This document shows, piece by piece, positions 7,652 to 15,305 of a stretch of 64,000 nucleotides of DNA (positions are counted from its first letter, which is position 1; every line of letters starts with the position of its first letter). A model generated the notes under the pieces. The model made no database searches and was not told where the DNA came from. It saw only the letters and a list, made by a program, of their open reading frames with translations. Location: the NCBI GenBank assembly GCA_023146255.1, contig JAGLCJ010000011.1, positions 1 through 64,000 on the forward strand. Reading direction: 5' to 3'. The position numbers and the translations under genes were made by a program. This DNA is from Alcanivoracaceae bacterium (GTDB lineage Bacteria > Pseudomonadota > Gammaproteobacteria > Pseudomonadales > Alcanivoracaceae).

Positions 7652-8800
7652 TCACCGCCCCAATAACTCCCGGGCAATAATCTCCTTCATGATCTCGCTG
7701 GTGCCCCCGTAAATCCGCTGACCCCGGGCATCCACATAGGCCCGCGAAATCGGATACTCCTTCATGTAGCCATAGCCGCCGAACATCTGCAGGCAGACAT
7801 CCACCAGCTCGCCCTGGACCTCGGATGACACCAGCTTGGCGATCGACACATCCGCGGTGCCGAGCTCAGCCCGGCTCTGACGGTCGATACACTGGCGCAC
7901 GAATGCGCGCAGCACCTCGACCCGGGCATGCAGCTCCGCCAGTCTGAAGCGGGTGTTCTGAAACTGTGCCACCGACACGCCAAAAGCCTTGCGCTCCTGC
8001 ACATAGGCCAGCGTATCCTGCAACACGGCGTCGCAGGCACCGAGCGCGGCGATGGCAAAGCTCAATCGCTCGCGCGGCAGCTCATTCATCAGGCAGGCAA
8101 AGCCCTGACCTTCACCACCGAGCAAGGCATCCTCACCGACTTCAACATTCTCGAAGAACAACTCTGCGGTGTCGGCGATGTTCTGCCCCAGCTTGTCCAG
8201 CTTGCGGCCGCGACTGAAACCTGGAGTATCCGCGCCAACCAGAAACAGACTGATGCCTTTGGCACCGGCGTCCGGATCGGTTTTCATGGCGACGATAATC
8301 AGGTCGGCGTGAATGCCGTTGGTAATAAAGGTCTTCTGCCCATTCAGGCGCCAGCCGCCGGCAATTTTCTCGGCGCGGCCGCGAATAGCCTTCAGGTCGG
8401 AGCCGGCGGACGGCTCGGTCATGGCGATGGCGCCAACAATATCCCCGCTGATCATGCCGGGCAGCCAGCGCTGCCGCTGACTGTCGGTGCCAAGATCCAT
8501 GACATAGGGAATCGCGACTTCATTGTGGGCCGCCACAGCGGAGGCAAGGCCGGCAAATCCGGCTGCAGAAATGGTCTGGATAATGCAGGCGGCCGCAGCA
8601 TACCCGGCCTCGGCACCAGCGAAAGCTTGCGCTGCGTCAGCGCCGAGAAACCCCTGGGCGCCAAGCTGTCGCCAGAGTTCGCGCGGCATGATGCCGGCGC
8701 GCTCCCACTGGTGGTAATGGGGAGCAATATCGCGGACAAGGAAACGCCGGAGCTGATCCTCTAGCAGGTTCAGCTCCGGCGTCGGGTGTGGCTGGCGCAT
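7652..8800 (-). CDS. Acyl-CoA dehydrogenase 2 (tandem paralogue)
   Basis: A 382-residue acyl-CoA dehydrogenase, clearly homologous along its length to the next gene downstream. It shares VGAIAMTEPSAGSDL, NELPRERLSFA, VQERKAFGVSVAQFQNTRF, YPISRAYVDARGQ and IYGGTSEIMKEIIAR. Its middle is more diverged, so the pair probably differs in acyl-chain preference. The start at 8800 has GGGAG upstream; an in-frame upstream ATG would run into the OsmC gene. Such tandem pairs arise by duplication. Substrates cannot be read from sequence. Confidence 0.9.
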   Translation of the reverse strand: MRQPHPTPELNLLEDQLRRFLVRDIAPHYHQWERAGIMPRELWRQLGAQGFLGADAAQAFAGAEAGYAAAACIIQTISAAGFAGLASAVAAHNEVAIPYVMDLGTDSQRQRWLPGMISGDIVGAIAMTEPSAGSDLKAIRGRAEKIAGGWRLNGQKTFITNGIHADLIIVAMKTDPDAGAKGISLFLVGADTPGFSRGRKLDKLGQNIADTAELFFENVEVGEDALLGGEGQGFACLMNELPRERLSFAIAALGACDAVLQDTLAYVQERKAFGVSVAQFQNTRFRLAELHARVEVLRAFVRQCIDRQSRAELGTADVSIAKLVSSEVQGELVDVCLQMFGGYGYMKEYPISRAYVDARGQRIYGGTSEIMKEIIARELLGR

Positions 8801-8835
8801 GCACGTCTCCCTGATGAAGACGCACCAATCAAACC

Positions 8836-9282
8836 TTAAGCGGGTTCGATCGTCACCGGCGTCTTCAGCGAGTTGCTGACGAAGCAATGCCGGTGAGCGC
8901 TTTCATGAAAACGCTTCAGGGTTGCCTCATCCACCTCTTCATCAAATACCACCTTCGGATGCAGGACGATCTTCGTGATCGCCATGTAGCCTTCGGCATT
9001 CTTGTCAACCGTGCCTTCCGGACGGTCGATATAGCTGATCACTTTCTTCTTTGCTTTGGCAGCAATAGCGAGGAAGGTCAGCATGTGACAGCTGGCCGTG
9101 GCGGCTACCACCGCCTCGTCCGGGTTGACCCGCTGGGCACTGCCGCCATAGCTGGTGGATGCCGATGCCGGCACCACCTCACCACCCGGGAAGGTCCATT
9201 CATGATCCCGGTTGTAATGTTCGTAGTCGAACTCCACCCCGCGCTGCAGATGCCAGCTCACTGTCGGCTGGAAGGTACTCAT
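8836..9282 (-). CDS. OsmC/Ohr family protein
   Basis: A 148-residue OsmC-type peroxidase-like protein. The two reactive cysteines are visible in ATASCHMLTF and HRHCFVSNSL. Family members reduce organic or fatty acid hydroperoxides with thiol cofactors. The ATG at 9282 is preferred because AAGGAG lies 6 nt before it. It sits 35 bp upstream of the acyl-CoA dehydrogenases on the same strand. Co-expression with lipid oxidation would make sense, since that produces peroxides (inference). Confidence 0.85.
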   Translation of the reverse strand: MSTFQPTVSWHLQRGVEFDYEHYNRDHEWTFPGGEVVPASASTSYGGSAQRVNPDEAVVAATASCHMLTFLAIAAKAKKKVISYIDRPEGTVDKNAEGYMAITKIVLHPKVVFDEEVDEATLKRFHESAHRHCFVSNSLKTPVTIEPA

Positions 9283-9353
9283 GGTCCACTCCTTCATTTT
9301 TAGTCTGTGGATACCATGATCGGATTTTCATATCAGCGCAACCATGTCACAGA

Positions 9354-10226
9354 TCAAGTTTCACTGGCTGCGGAGGAAATGTTTTCGGTCAGGCAGCGCT
9401 CGATATGGGCCAGTACCGTCGGCGCATAGAGCAGGGCGCAGTGGCCGAGATAGGGCACATGGATATTCCGGGCGTTGCCACCGAGCACCGGGCTGGAGGC
9501 CGGCAGGACAAAATTATCCATATTCGAATAGATCGAATAGAACTGCGCGCCACCCGGGGTCGGATCAAGCGCGTTCAGCTCATTGAGGAAATCGCTTTGA
9601 TAACGCATCTGGAAGGCCGCGCCCATGGCCGGGAAAAGGGCAGCGATACGTGAGCCTGCATGCGGCGAGCCGAGTGTGATCACCCGATCGAGCTTGCCGG
9701 CCAGGCCGAGGTGATGCAGGGCATAACGGGTCAGCGGGCCGCCCATGCTGTGGCAAACCAGATGGGCCTTGTCGGCGCCGGTGGCGGCAAGAATGCGATC
9801 AACGTGGTCGGTGACCTGCTGCGCCAGCTTGCGGGCATCAATGGTCGGCGGGGTGTAGCTGACCGCATAAACATTGGCCCAGCCGCGCTGCTTCAGACGC
9901 CACTGCAGGGTCAGGAAGTTGGCGGCGTTGCCACCATAACCGTGGACCAGAATGATCGGGGTCTCGCCCTGCACCCGAGTCCGCACCGGCGAAGCATCAT
10001 GGACCAGCCGCAGCGGATAGCTGACCACCAGCAGGCTGATCGCCAGCCACTCGGTAAATACTCCCCATAGCCCTGGCAACAACAGCACTTCATTACTCTG
10101 CGCCGGCACCTGTGAGGTCTCGGGAAAATTGCGCCGATCGTAGTACCACATGGCGTACATCGACAGGGTCTGGAAGGCAGTGATCGACATTATCGTGCCG
10201 AGCAGCAACAGAATCAGGTCAAGCAT
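9354..10226 (-). CDS. Alpha/beta hydrolase, lipase/esterase type
   Basis: A 290-residue protein beginning with a hydrophobic segment (LILLLLGTIMSITAF) and a second one near residues 50-70, so probably membrane-tethered. The oxyanion region is IILVHGYGGNAANF. The nucleophile elbow is LVCHSMGGPLTRYAL (Ser in H-S-M-G-G), followed by VITLGSPHAGSRIA, all typical of lactonising-lipase or palmitoyl-thioesterase-like triacylglycerol lipases. A late HVPYLGHCALL supplies the catalytic His. It transcribes towards the OsmC gene. Substrate is inferred as an ester lipid. Confidence 0.85.
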   Translation of the reverse strand: MLDLILLLLGTIMSITAFQTLSMYAMWYYDRRNFPETSQVPAQSNEVLLLPGLWGVFTEWLAISLLVVSYPLRLVHDASPVRTRVQGETPIILVHGYGGNAANFLTLQWRLKQRGWANVYAVSYTPPTIDARKLAQQVTDHVDRILAATGADKAHLVCHSMGGPLTRYALHHLGLAGKLDRVITLGSPHAGSRIAALFPAMGAAFQMRYQSDFLNELNALDPTPGGAQFYSIYSNMDNFVLPASSPVLGGNARNIHVPYLGHCALLYAPTVLAHIERCLTENISSAASET

Positions 10227-10319
10227 GGATCAGGTCCCCCGATAAACAGCCACCGAAACTAGGGGGTTTCGGCGAATGAGTCAAAGCCCCTCTTGTATCA
10301 AGGCCTGATCATTGTGGTC

Positions 10320-10353
10320 ACGGCTATCAGCCGGGGGCAGGGCTGATAGCCGT
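10320..10353. terminator. Hairpin after the alpha/beta hydrolase gene
   Basis: A perfect 13-bp stem, ACGGCTATCAGCC / GGCTGATAGCCGT, with an 8-nt loop lies 15 bp beyond the stop of the minus-strand hydrolase gene. It has no T-run, so it is either a weak or factor-assisted terminator or a 3'-end stabilising hairpin. Confidence 0.45.
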
Positions 10354-10368
10354 CGCGCGGGGCAGAAC

Positions 10369-11538
10369 TCAGGCCAGCTGCTGCTGCCGCAGCCAATCCC
10401 GGCAGACGCCCACTGCTTCCGCCAGCTTGTCGTTCTGACCGAAATAGTAGTGGTTGGCTCCCTGCACTTCCCTCAGGGTTTTGTTGGCATGGCGAAAGGC
10501 ATCGAACAGCCGGTGGGTATGGCTCGGTGTACAGGCATCATCCGCCGTGTTGCCGATCACCAAGGCCGGCACGCTAATGCGCGGCGCGGCCGTCAGGCCG
10601 TTGGCGTTGGAATGATCAAAGCTCCACTGGCTCATCCAGCCACGCAGGGTATTGAAACGCGCCAGCGCCACCGGGCCATTGTTGACGGTGCGTGGCTCGC
10701 CGAGATAACACCAGCCCGGTTTGCGTTCGTTCGGGTCCACCGACGGATCCAGCCAGCGCACATCGCACATGGTGCGATGGACGATAAAGCCGAACTCTTC
10801 CTGATGCTGGCCCTGACGGCGGAAATCTTCCAGCCGCTGCTGCACGGTCGCGGTGATACGGCGATTCCGGGCAATCTGTTCGGCGCGGAAATGCTCGATA
10901 AAATCAGCGCTGTAGGCCGGCTGGTTCGGGCAGGCCGGATCATAGATATCGAGGGCGATGTTGCGCTTGCCCGGATCAGTCTCGTCGAGCAACGAAGGGT
11001 CCAGCCACTCGGTCAGGGTAATTGCCCGCGACACGTGCGCCGCCAGCAGCATGATGCCGTCTGCGGGAATCAGTTTGCGGGCGGTGAGATCGTAAGGGTC
11101 GCCGGCCGGAGTATGGGTCACACGCGGATCTTCCGCTTCGGCCTGATAGAACATCGACAGCGAACCACCACCGGACCAGCCGGCCAGAATGACTTTGTCA
11201 TAGCCGAGCCGCTCTTTCGCATCGCGGATGCAGGCGCCAAGATCCGCCACCACCTTTTCCATGATCAGCGCCGCATCGGCGCCGCGATAACGGCTATTGC
11301 AATAAATGACATGGAAGCCGGCTTTGGCCAGCGCCGACACCATCGGCAAATAGGCGCCGCCACCCACCGGGTGCATAAACACAATGACCGATTTTGACGG
11401 CTGATTTTTCGGCCGCAGCAGGTGCGCTTCCAGTGCCACCATGTCCATCGGCCCGGCATAGGTGTCCTTGAATTCCGATTTCTCGGCAAAGGCCACCATA
11501 TAGGGAATGCGTTCGTACTCGAATTTTTCCGCGCTCAT
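10369..11538 (-). CDS. Alpha/beta hydrolase of unknown substrate
   Basis: A 389-residue alpha/beta hydrolase. VIVFMHPVGGGAYLPMVSAL is the oxyanion strand-loop and ILAGWSGGGSLSMFY holds the nucleophile Ser (G-W-S-G-G). A late GANHYYFGQ provides the likely His, and VPALVIGNTADDAC the acid region. There is a large cap insertion between. The ATG at 11538 is chosen over a TTG at 11541; the gene starts 3 bp after the VOC gene's stop, so the two are almost certainly coupled. Confidence 0.8.
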   Translation of the reverse strand: MSAEKFEYERIPYMVAFAEKSEFKDTYAGPMDMVALEAHLLRPKNQPSKSVIVFMHPVGGGAYLPMVSALAKAGFHVIYCNSRYRGADAALIMEKVVADLGACIRDAKERLGYDKVILAGWSGGGSLSMFYQAEAEDPRVTHTPAGDPYDLTARKLIPADGIMLLAAHVSRAITLTEWLDPSLLDETDPGKRNIALDIYDPACPNQPAYSADFIEHFRAEQIARNRRITATVQQRLEDFRRQGQHQEEFGFIVHRTMCDVRWLDPSVDPNERKPGWCYLGEPRTVNNGPVALARFNTLRGWMSQWSFDHSNANGLTAAPRISVPALVIGNTADDACTPSHTHRLFDAFRHANKTLREVQGANHYYFGQNDKLAEAVGVCRDWLRQQQLA

Positions 11539-11541
11539 CAA

Positions 11542-12186
11542 TCAGACCTTGCCGTGTTTGGGCAGATCAACTTTCAGTTTCGAAAAATCAGCCTTGCTGG
11601 TGTCGAGGCCACGCATTTCCAACGCGGTACCGAACCTGGCCTGTTTGCGCGCCAGGGTTTTCTCGGTCCAGGCCTTCATCACCTCATCAACGTTGGACTT
11701 GTCCTTTTCGACGATGGCGTTGTAGTTCTTGTCCTTGATGGTGATCTCTACCTGAATGCCGTTCGGGTCGTACATATAGATCGAGTGGATCATGTCGTGG
11801 TCGATCGGCCCGAAGCAGGGACGGCCGGCCTTGTTGATGCGGCGCCGCCAGGCTTTCAGTTCTTCCTCGGTATCCACCTCGAAGGCCAGATGCAGGTCGA
11901 AGGCATGTTTGGGCCGGAACATCAGCTCGTCGGCATCGTCCGGGGAATCGAAGAAGGCAACGAAGTTGCCGTCCGCCATCTGGAAGAACAGGTGCATGTA
12001 ATCCACCTTGCGACCGGTGCCCGGCTCCTCGTCGAACACCATCGCCAGGGTCAGCGGCAGGCCCAGCACCTCCTCGTAGAACCAGCGCGTCTGCGCCGCA
12101 TCACGGCAGCGAAACGCCAGATGATGGATATGCTTGAGCGGCTTGAGGGCCGGGGCCGGATCGGTCGGGGAGGACGGCTGGCTCAT
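11542..12186 (-). CDS. VOC/glyoxalase superfamily dioxygenase-like protein
   Basis: A 214-residue protein with paired beta-alpha-beta-beta-beta modules of the vicinal-oxygen-chelate fold. The metal-ligand positions are visible in IHHLAFRCRD (His), FDLHLAFEVD (His) and NGIQVEITI (Glu). This two-His-one-Glu pattern fits glyoxalase/extradiol dioxygenase relatives. A C-terminal extension of about 60 residues is unusual for simple glyoxalases. The start at 12186 follows GGAG at 7 nt. The coupled downstream hydrolase suggests a two-step ring-cleavage or ester pathway, but this is not provable from sequence. Confidence 0.8.
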   Translation of the reverse strand: MSQPSSPTDPAPALKPLKHIHHLAFRCRDAAQTRWFYEEVLGLPLTLAMVFDEEPGTGRKVDYMHLFFQMADGNFVAFFDSPDDADELMFRPKHAFDLHLAFEVDTEEELKAWRRRINKAGRPCFGPIDHDMIHSIYMYDPNGIQVEITIKDKNYNAIVEKDKSNVDEVMKAWTEKTLARKQARFGTALEMRGLDTSKADFSKLKVDLPKHGKV

Positions 12187-12373
12187 GGTCTTGCTCCAGA
12201 TTGCATACAATTTGCGTCAGTCTAGCCGCGGCAATGGGCATCAACAAGGACATCGACTGACCATTTGCATACAGTTTGCGGATAATCCGGCCAAGCCCGC
12301 GGCCGGCAGGCAGGGTGCAGCCGGCCGCCGCCGGTGGCACAATCCCGGCTCCTGTGAGGTATTCGGACAACCC

Positions 12374-13303
12374 ATGAAAGACAGCGTCATCATCAATGAG
12401 GTCGGCCTGCGCGACGGCCTGCAGAATCAGCCGAAGCATGTTTCCACCGACGACAAGGCGCGCATGGCCGAGCTGCTGGTGGCGGCCGGGCTGAAGTACA
12501 TCGAGCCGGTCAGCTTTGTCAGTCCAAAGGCCGTGCCGCAGATGGCCGATGCCGCCGAACTGACCCGGCGCCTGCCGCAACGCGACGATCTGCATTACAC
12601 CGCGCTGATCCCCAACCTGCGCGGCTACCAGCTGGCCCGCGACAACGGTTACCGCACCGTGGGCTTGGTGCTGTCCACCACCGACACCTTCAACCAGCGC
12701 AACCTGAACATGTCGCTGGCCCAGGCCATCGACAGTTGCCGCAGCATTATCGAGGCCGCGCGCGCCGATGGCGTCGCTACCCGCACCTATATTTCCGGCG
12801 CCTTTGCCTGCCCCTATGACGGCACCACGCCGGTGGACGTGACGCTCGATCTGACCCGGCAGATGATCGACGCCGGCAGCGACGAGATCGCCATCGCCGA
12901 CACCATCGGCGCCGGTAATCCGCAACAGATGAAAGACATCATGGCGCCGCTGATCCAGCAGTACGGCGCGGAAAAATTCTTTATCCATCTGCATGACACC
13001 CGTGGTCTGGCGTCGGCACTGGCATGGGCTGCCTGCGATCTCGGTGTGCGCAAATTCGATGCTTCTGTTGGCGGGCTTGGTGGTTGTCCGTTCGCCCCCG
13101 GGGCCACCGGCAACGTCGCCACCGAAGATCTGGTGTATTTGTTTGAATCGGTCGGCCTGCATACCGGCATTGATATTCAGGCATTGCGCGAGGTGATTGC
13201 TCTGGCGTCACGGGCCACCGAGCGAGCGCTGGGCGGCAAGATCATCCGCTGGATGGAATCGCAAGAAGCGCGAGGCCGGCCTTGTGATCTGACTTCAGGG
13301 TGA
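12374..13303 (+). CDS. mvaB: Hydroxymethylglutaryl-CoA lyase
   Basis: A 309-residue DRE-TIM aldolase that splits HMG-CoA into acetyl-CoA and acetoacetate, the last step of leucine degradation. The N-terminal EVGLRDGLQNQP metal-binding segment, FFIHLHDTRGLASALA, and the HMG-CoA lyase signature GGLGGCPFAPGATGNVATED with its active-site Cys are all present. The gene stands alone: no isovaleryl-CoA dehydrogenase/MCC operon follows, though acyl-CoA dehydrogenases lie a few kb away. It is divergent from the VOC-hydrolase pair across a ~190-bp intergenic region. Confidence 0.92.
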   Translation: MKDSVIINEVGLRDGLQNQPKHVSTDDKARMAELLVAAGLKYIEPVSFVSPKAVPQMADAAELTRRLPQRDDLHYTALIPNLRGYQLARDNGYRTVGLVLSTTDTFNQRNLNMSLAQAIDSCRSIIEAARADGVATRTYISGAFACPYDGTTPVDVTLDLTRQMIDAGSDEIAIADTIGAGNPQQMKDIMAPLIQQYGAEKFFIHLHDTRGLASALAWAACDLGVRKFDASVGGLGGCPFAPGATGNVATEDLVYLFESVGLHTGIDIQALREVIALASRATERALGGKIIRWMESQEARGRPCDLTSG

Positions 13304-13315
13304 TGCTGCTCAAAT

Positions 13316-13346
13316 AAAAAAGGCGGGCTTCAAGCCCGCCTTTTTT
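13316..13346. terminator. Bidirectional intrinsic terminator
   Basis: A GGCGGGCT / AGCCCGCC stem with a 3-nt loop is flanked by an A-run on one side and T6 on the other. It sits between the convergent HMG-CoA lyase and LpxO-like genes, and can end transcription from both. Confidence 0.92.
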
Positions 13347-13355
13347 ATCCGGATC

Positions 13356-14297
13356 TCAAGCCCCGCGATTGATCCCGTGGAAAAAGATGAAATACGCGGC
13401 TGCGCCAATGATCAGCCATTTCAGCACGTAGTACAGGGTACGGTTGGTCTTCTTCAGGTTTTTGGTCTGAATCCGTACCAGATAAATATAGCTGAACAGT
13501 CTGTTCAATACGCCCAGCTTTTCGCCCACATCGTTCTGTGAGGCCGACGCCGCCACGGCAATTTTCTTGAAGAAGCGGTTCACCACCTCGGCGAACTTCC
13601 ACTTGAACGGCCGCTCGACATCACAGAACAGGATAATCCGGTTCTTGTCGGTGCGGTTATGCGCAGAGTGAATAAAGGTTTCATCAAACACCACGCCTTC
13701 GCCGTCACGCCAGGAATAGTCCTCGCCATCAACGGTAATAAAGCAGTTGTTATCATTCGGGGTAATCAGGCCGAGGTGGTAGCGCAGCGAACCGGCAAAC
13801 GGATCACGATGCGCGGTCAAACGACCGCCCGCTGGCAGCATGGCAAACATGGCCGCGTTCAGGGACGGGATGCGATTCACCAGCTCCACAGTTTTTGGAC
13901 ACAGGGTCTCCGCTGACGGCAGCATGTCGCCATACCACTTCAGGTAGAAACGCTTCCAGCCGGACTTGAAGAACGAATGAAATGCCAGATCGCTATGGCC
14001 ATGGGCGGCGCGGATATGGCCTTCATCAAACAGCGCTGCCGCTTCATCACGGATGGTTTCCCAGTTGTCCTGCAGCAACTTCAGATCCGGGAAGTTCTCC
14101 AGCTCGATAAACGGCTTGTTCGGTACCGCTGAGGTGGCGTACACAAAGCAGTTATACGGCGCCATGATGGTCGAGTGATCCAGCAGCTGGCGCTGGAACT
14201 TGTGCCGCACCTTGCCGCGAAAGTGGACATAGGTGCCGGTGAGGATGAAGGTGTAAAGCACCAGAAACTTGGGTGCCAGAAGCGCCATCGCGTTCAT
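13356..14297 (-). CDS. Aspartyl/asparaginyl beta-hydroxylase family protein (LpxO-like)
   Basis: A 313-residue Fe(II)/2-oxoglutarate dioxygenase. The iron ligands are visible in GGRLTAHRDPFAGSLRYHLG (H-x-D) and ETFIHSAHNRTD (His), with an Arg nearby (KNRIIL) for 2-oxoglutarate. Hydrophobic segments at the N-terminus (FLVLYTFILTGTYVHF) and C-terminus (WLIIGAAAYFIFF) fit membrane association. Length and layout resemble LpxO, which 2-hydroxylates a lipid A acyl chain, more than soluble Asp hydroxylases. Lipid A modification is inferred. Confidence 0.82.
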   Translation of the reverse strand: MNAMALLAPKFLVLYTFILTGTYVHFRGKVRHKFQRQLLDHSTIMAPYNCFVYATSAVPNKPFIELENFPDLKLLQDNWETIRDEAAALFDEGHIRAAHGHSDLAFHSFFKSGWKRFYLKWYGDMLPSAETLCPKTVELVNRIPSLNAAMFAMLPAGGRLTAHRDPFAGSLRYHLGLITPNDNNCFITVDGEDYSWRDGEGVVFDETFIHSAHNRTDKNRIILFCDVERPFKWKFAEVVNRFFKKIAVAASASQNDVGEKLGVLNRLFSYIYLVRIQTKNLKKTNRTLYYVLKWLIIGAAAYFIFFHGINRGA

Positions 14298-14380
14298 ATC
14301 TGCAGGCTCCTGCCGGAATCGAAAGGGCAGATTCTAGAGGCTTGGCGGGCAGCCTGCAGGGATTTTTCCCGCGCCGGCGA

Positions 14381-14815
14381 TCAGCGGCGCTTTTCCAGCT
14401 CCCTGATCCGTCGCTCCACCAGTGCCAGCTCATCGGCCAGACTTTTCCGGTATGGGCTTGCCAGCGCCTGATTGCCAACGTCCCGACGCAGGCCATCACG
14501 ACGGATTTCAAGCTGCCGCAGGGTCATGCGCTCGCCGAAACTGAGGCCAGTATTTTTGCCGCGCTTGCGCTTCGGCGGCTCGATCCCGGCAATCCGGGCC
14601 ATGGCATTAACCCGGCGCTGTAGCTCGGCGCCACCGTCATCGCTACCGATTACACCGATCTCCGGCAGATCCAGCGGCTCGCTGTGGTCGTCACAGGGCC
14701 GGTTGGCAAACAGAGGAATCCCGTCCGCGCCCTGACAGCGGTACAGAGTATCCGCGCCAACCGGCGTCAATGACGACAGAACGAGCAGGATCGTAATGGT
14801 GGGATATCGAAGCAT
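14381..14815 (-). CDS. DUF4124 domain periplasmic protein
   Basis: A 144-residue exported protein. The hydrophobic signal peptide ends near residue 21 (PVGA), followed at once by the short DUF4124 module (TLYRCQGADGIPLFANRPC) with its two cysteines. The second half is charged, alpha-helical and coiled-coil-like (LVERRIRELEKRR at the end). DUF4124 proteins are common gammaproteobacterial envelope proteins of unknown role. Confidence 0.85.
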   Translation of the reverse strand: MLRYPTITILLVLSSLTPVGADTLYRCQGADGIPLFANRPCDDHSEPLDLPEIGVIGSDDGGAELQRRVNAMARIAGIEPPKRKRGKNTGLSFGERMTLRQLEIRRDGLRRDVGNQALASPYRKSLADELALVERRIRELEKRR

Positions 14816-14918
14816 GACCGGAACCTCCGCATAGAGAGGGGGTCATGCTCGGCAATAATTCGCGACGCGGCGATGCCCGTGCGCCTCAGTTGCCGTCAGT
14901 GCGAACTGGGCAAGCTTG

Positions 14919-15305
14919 TCAGTTTTCGACGCCTGACTCTGAGGGCGCCACCAGTCGGCACCAGCTGACACCAATGATGATGCCGATCAGGGCACCGCCG
15001 CCGTTGGCCATGAGATCGAGCCATTCCATCGAACGGGTGGCGGTCAGATAGCCCTGCGCCAACTCGGCCAGCGCGCCACTCAGGGTGGCGATCAGCCACA
15101 GCAACCAGGGTGGTGACTGACGCCAGCCCAGCGCCAACAGCAACGCCACGGTCAGGTAGCCGAGAAAGTGGCCGATCTTGTCGTTGAACCAGGACATATC
15201 AAACTGGCGCAGCTCATCGGCCGGCCACAGGCTGCCAATCCAGATCAGCGCGATCGCCAGCACCGCCAGCACCCGCCAGAGGGTTATCCAGCGCGTCCAC
15301 GCCAT
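14919..15305 (-). CDS. VanZ-like small membrane protein
   Basis: A 128-residue inner-membrane protein with about four TM helices and the VanZ-family pattern: a first helix ending in W-P-A-D, DKIGHFLGYLTVALLL, and ATRSMEWLDLMANGGGALIG. Its role outside teicoplanin resistance is generally unknown. Its start overlaps the stop of the MFS-acyltransferase gene, so it is the last member of the PspA/TetR operon. Confidence 0.85.
   Translation of the reverse strand: MAWTRWITLWRVLAVLAIALIWIGSLWPADELRQFDMSWFNDKIGHFLGYLTVALLLALGWRQSPPWLLWLIATLSGALAELAQGYLTATRSMEWLDLMANGGGALIGIIIGVSWCRLVAPSESGVEN

Noticed and set aside
12101..13162. A 353-codon minus-strand frame across HMG-CoA lyase
   Set aside because: Antisense shadow; the HMG-CoA lyase signature on the plus strand is decisive.
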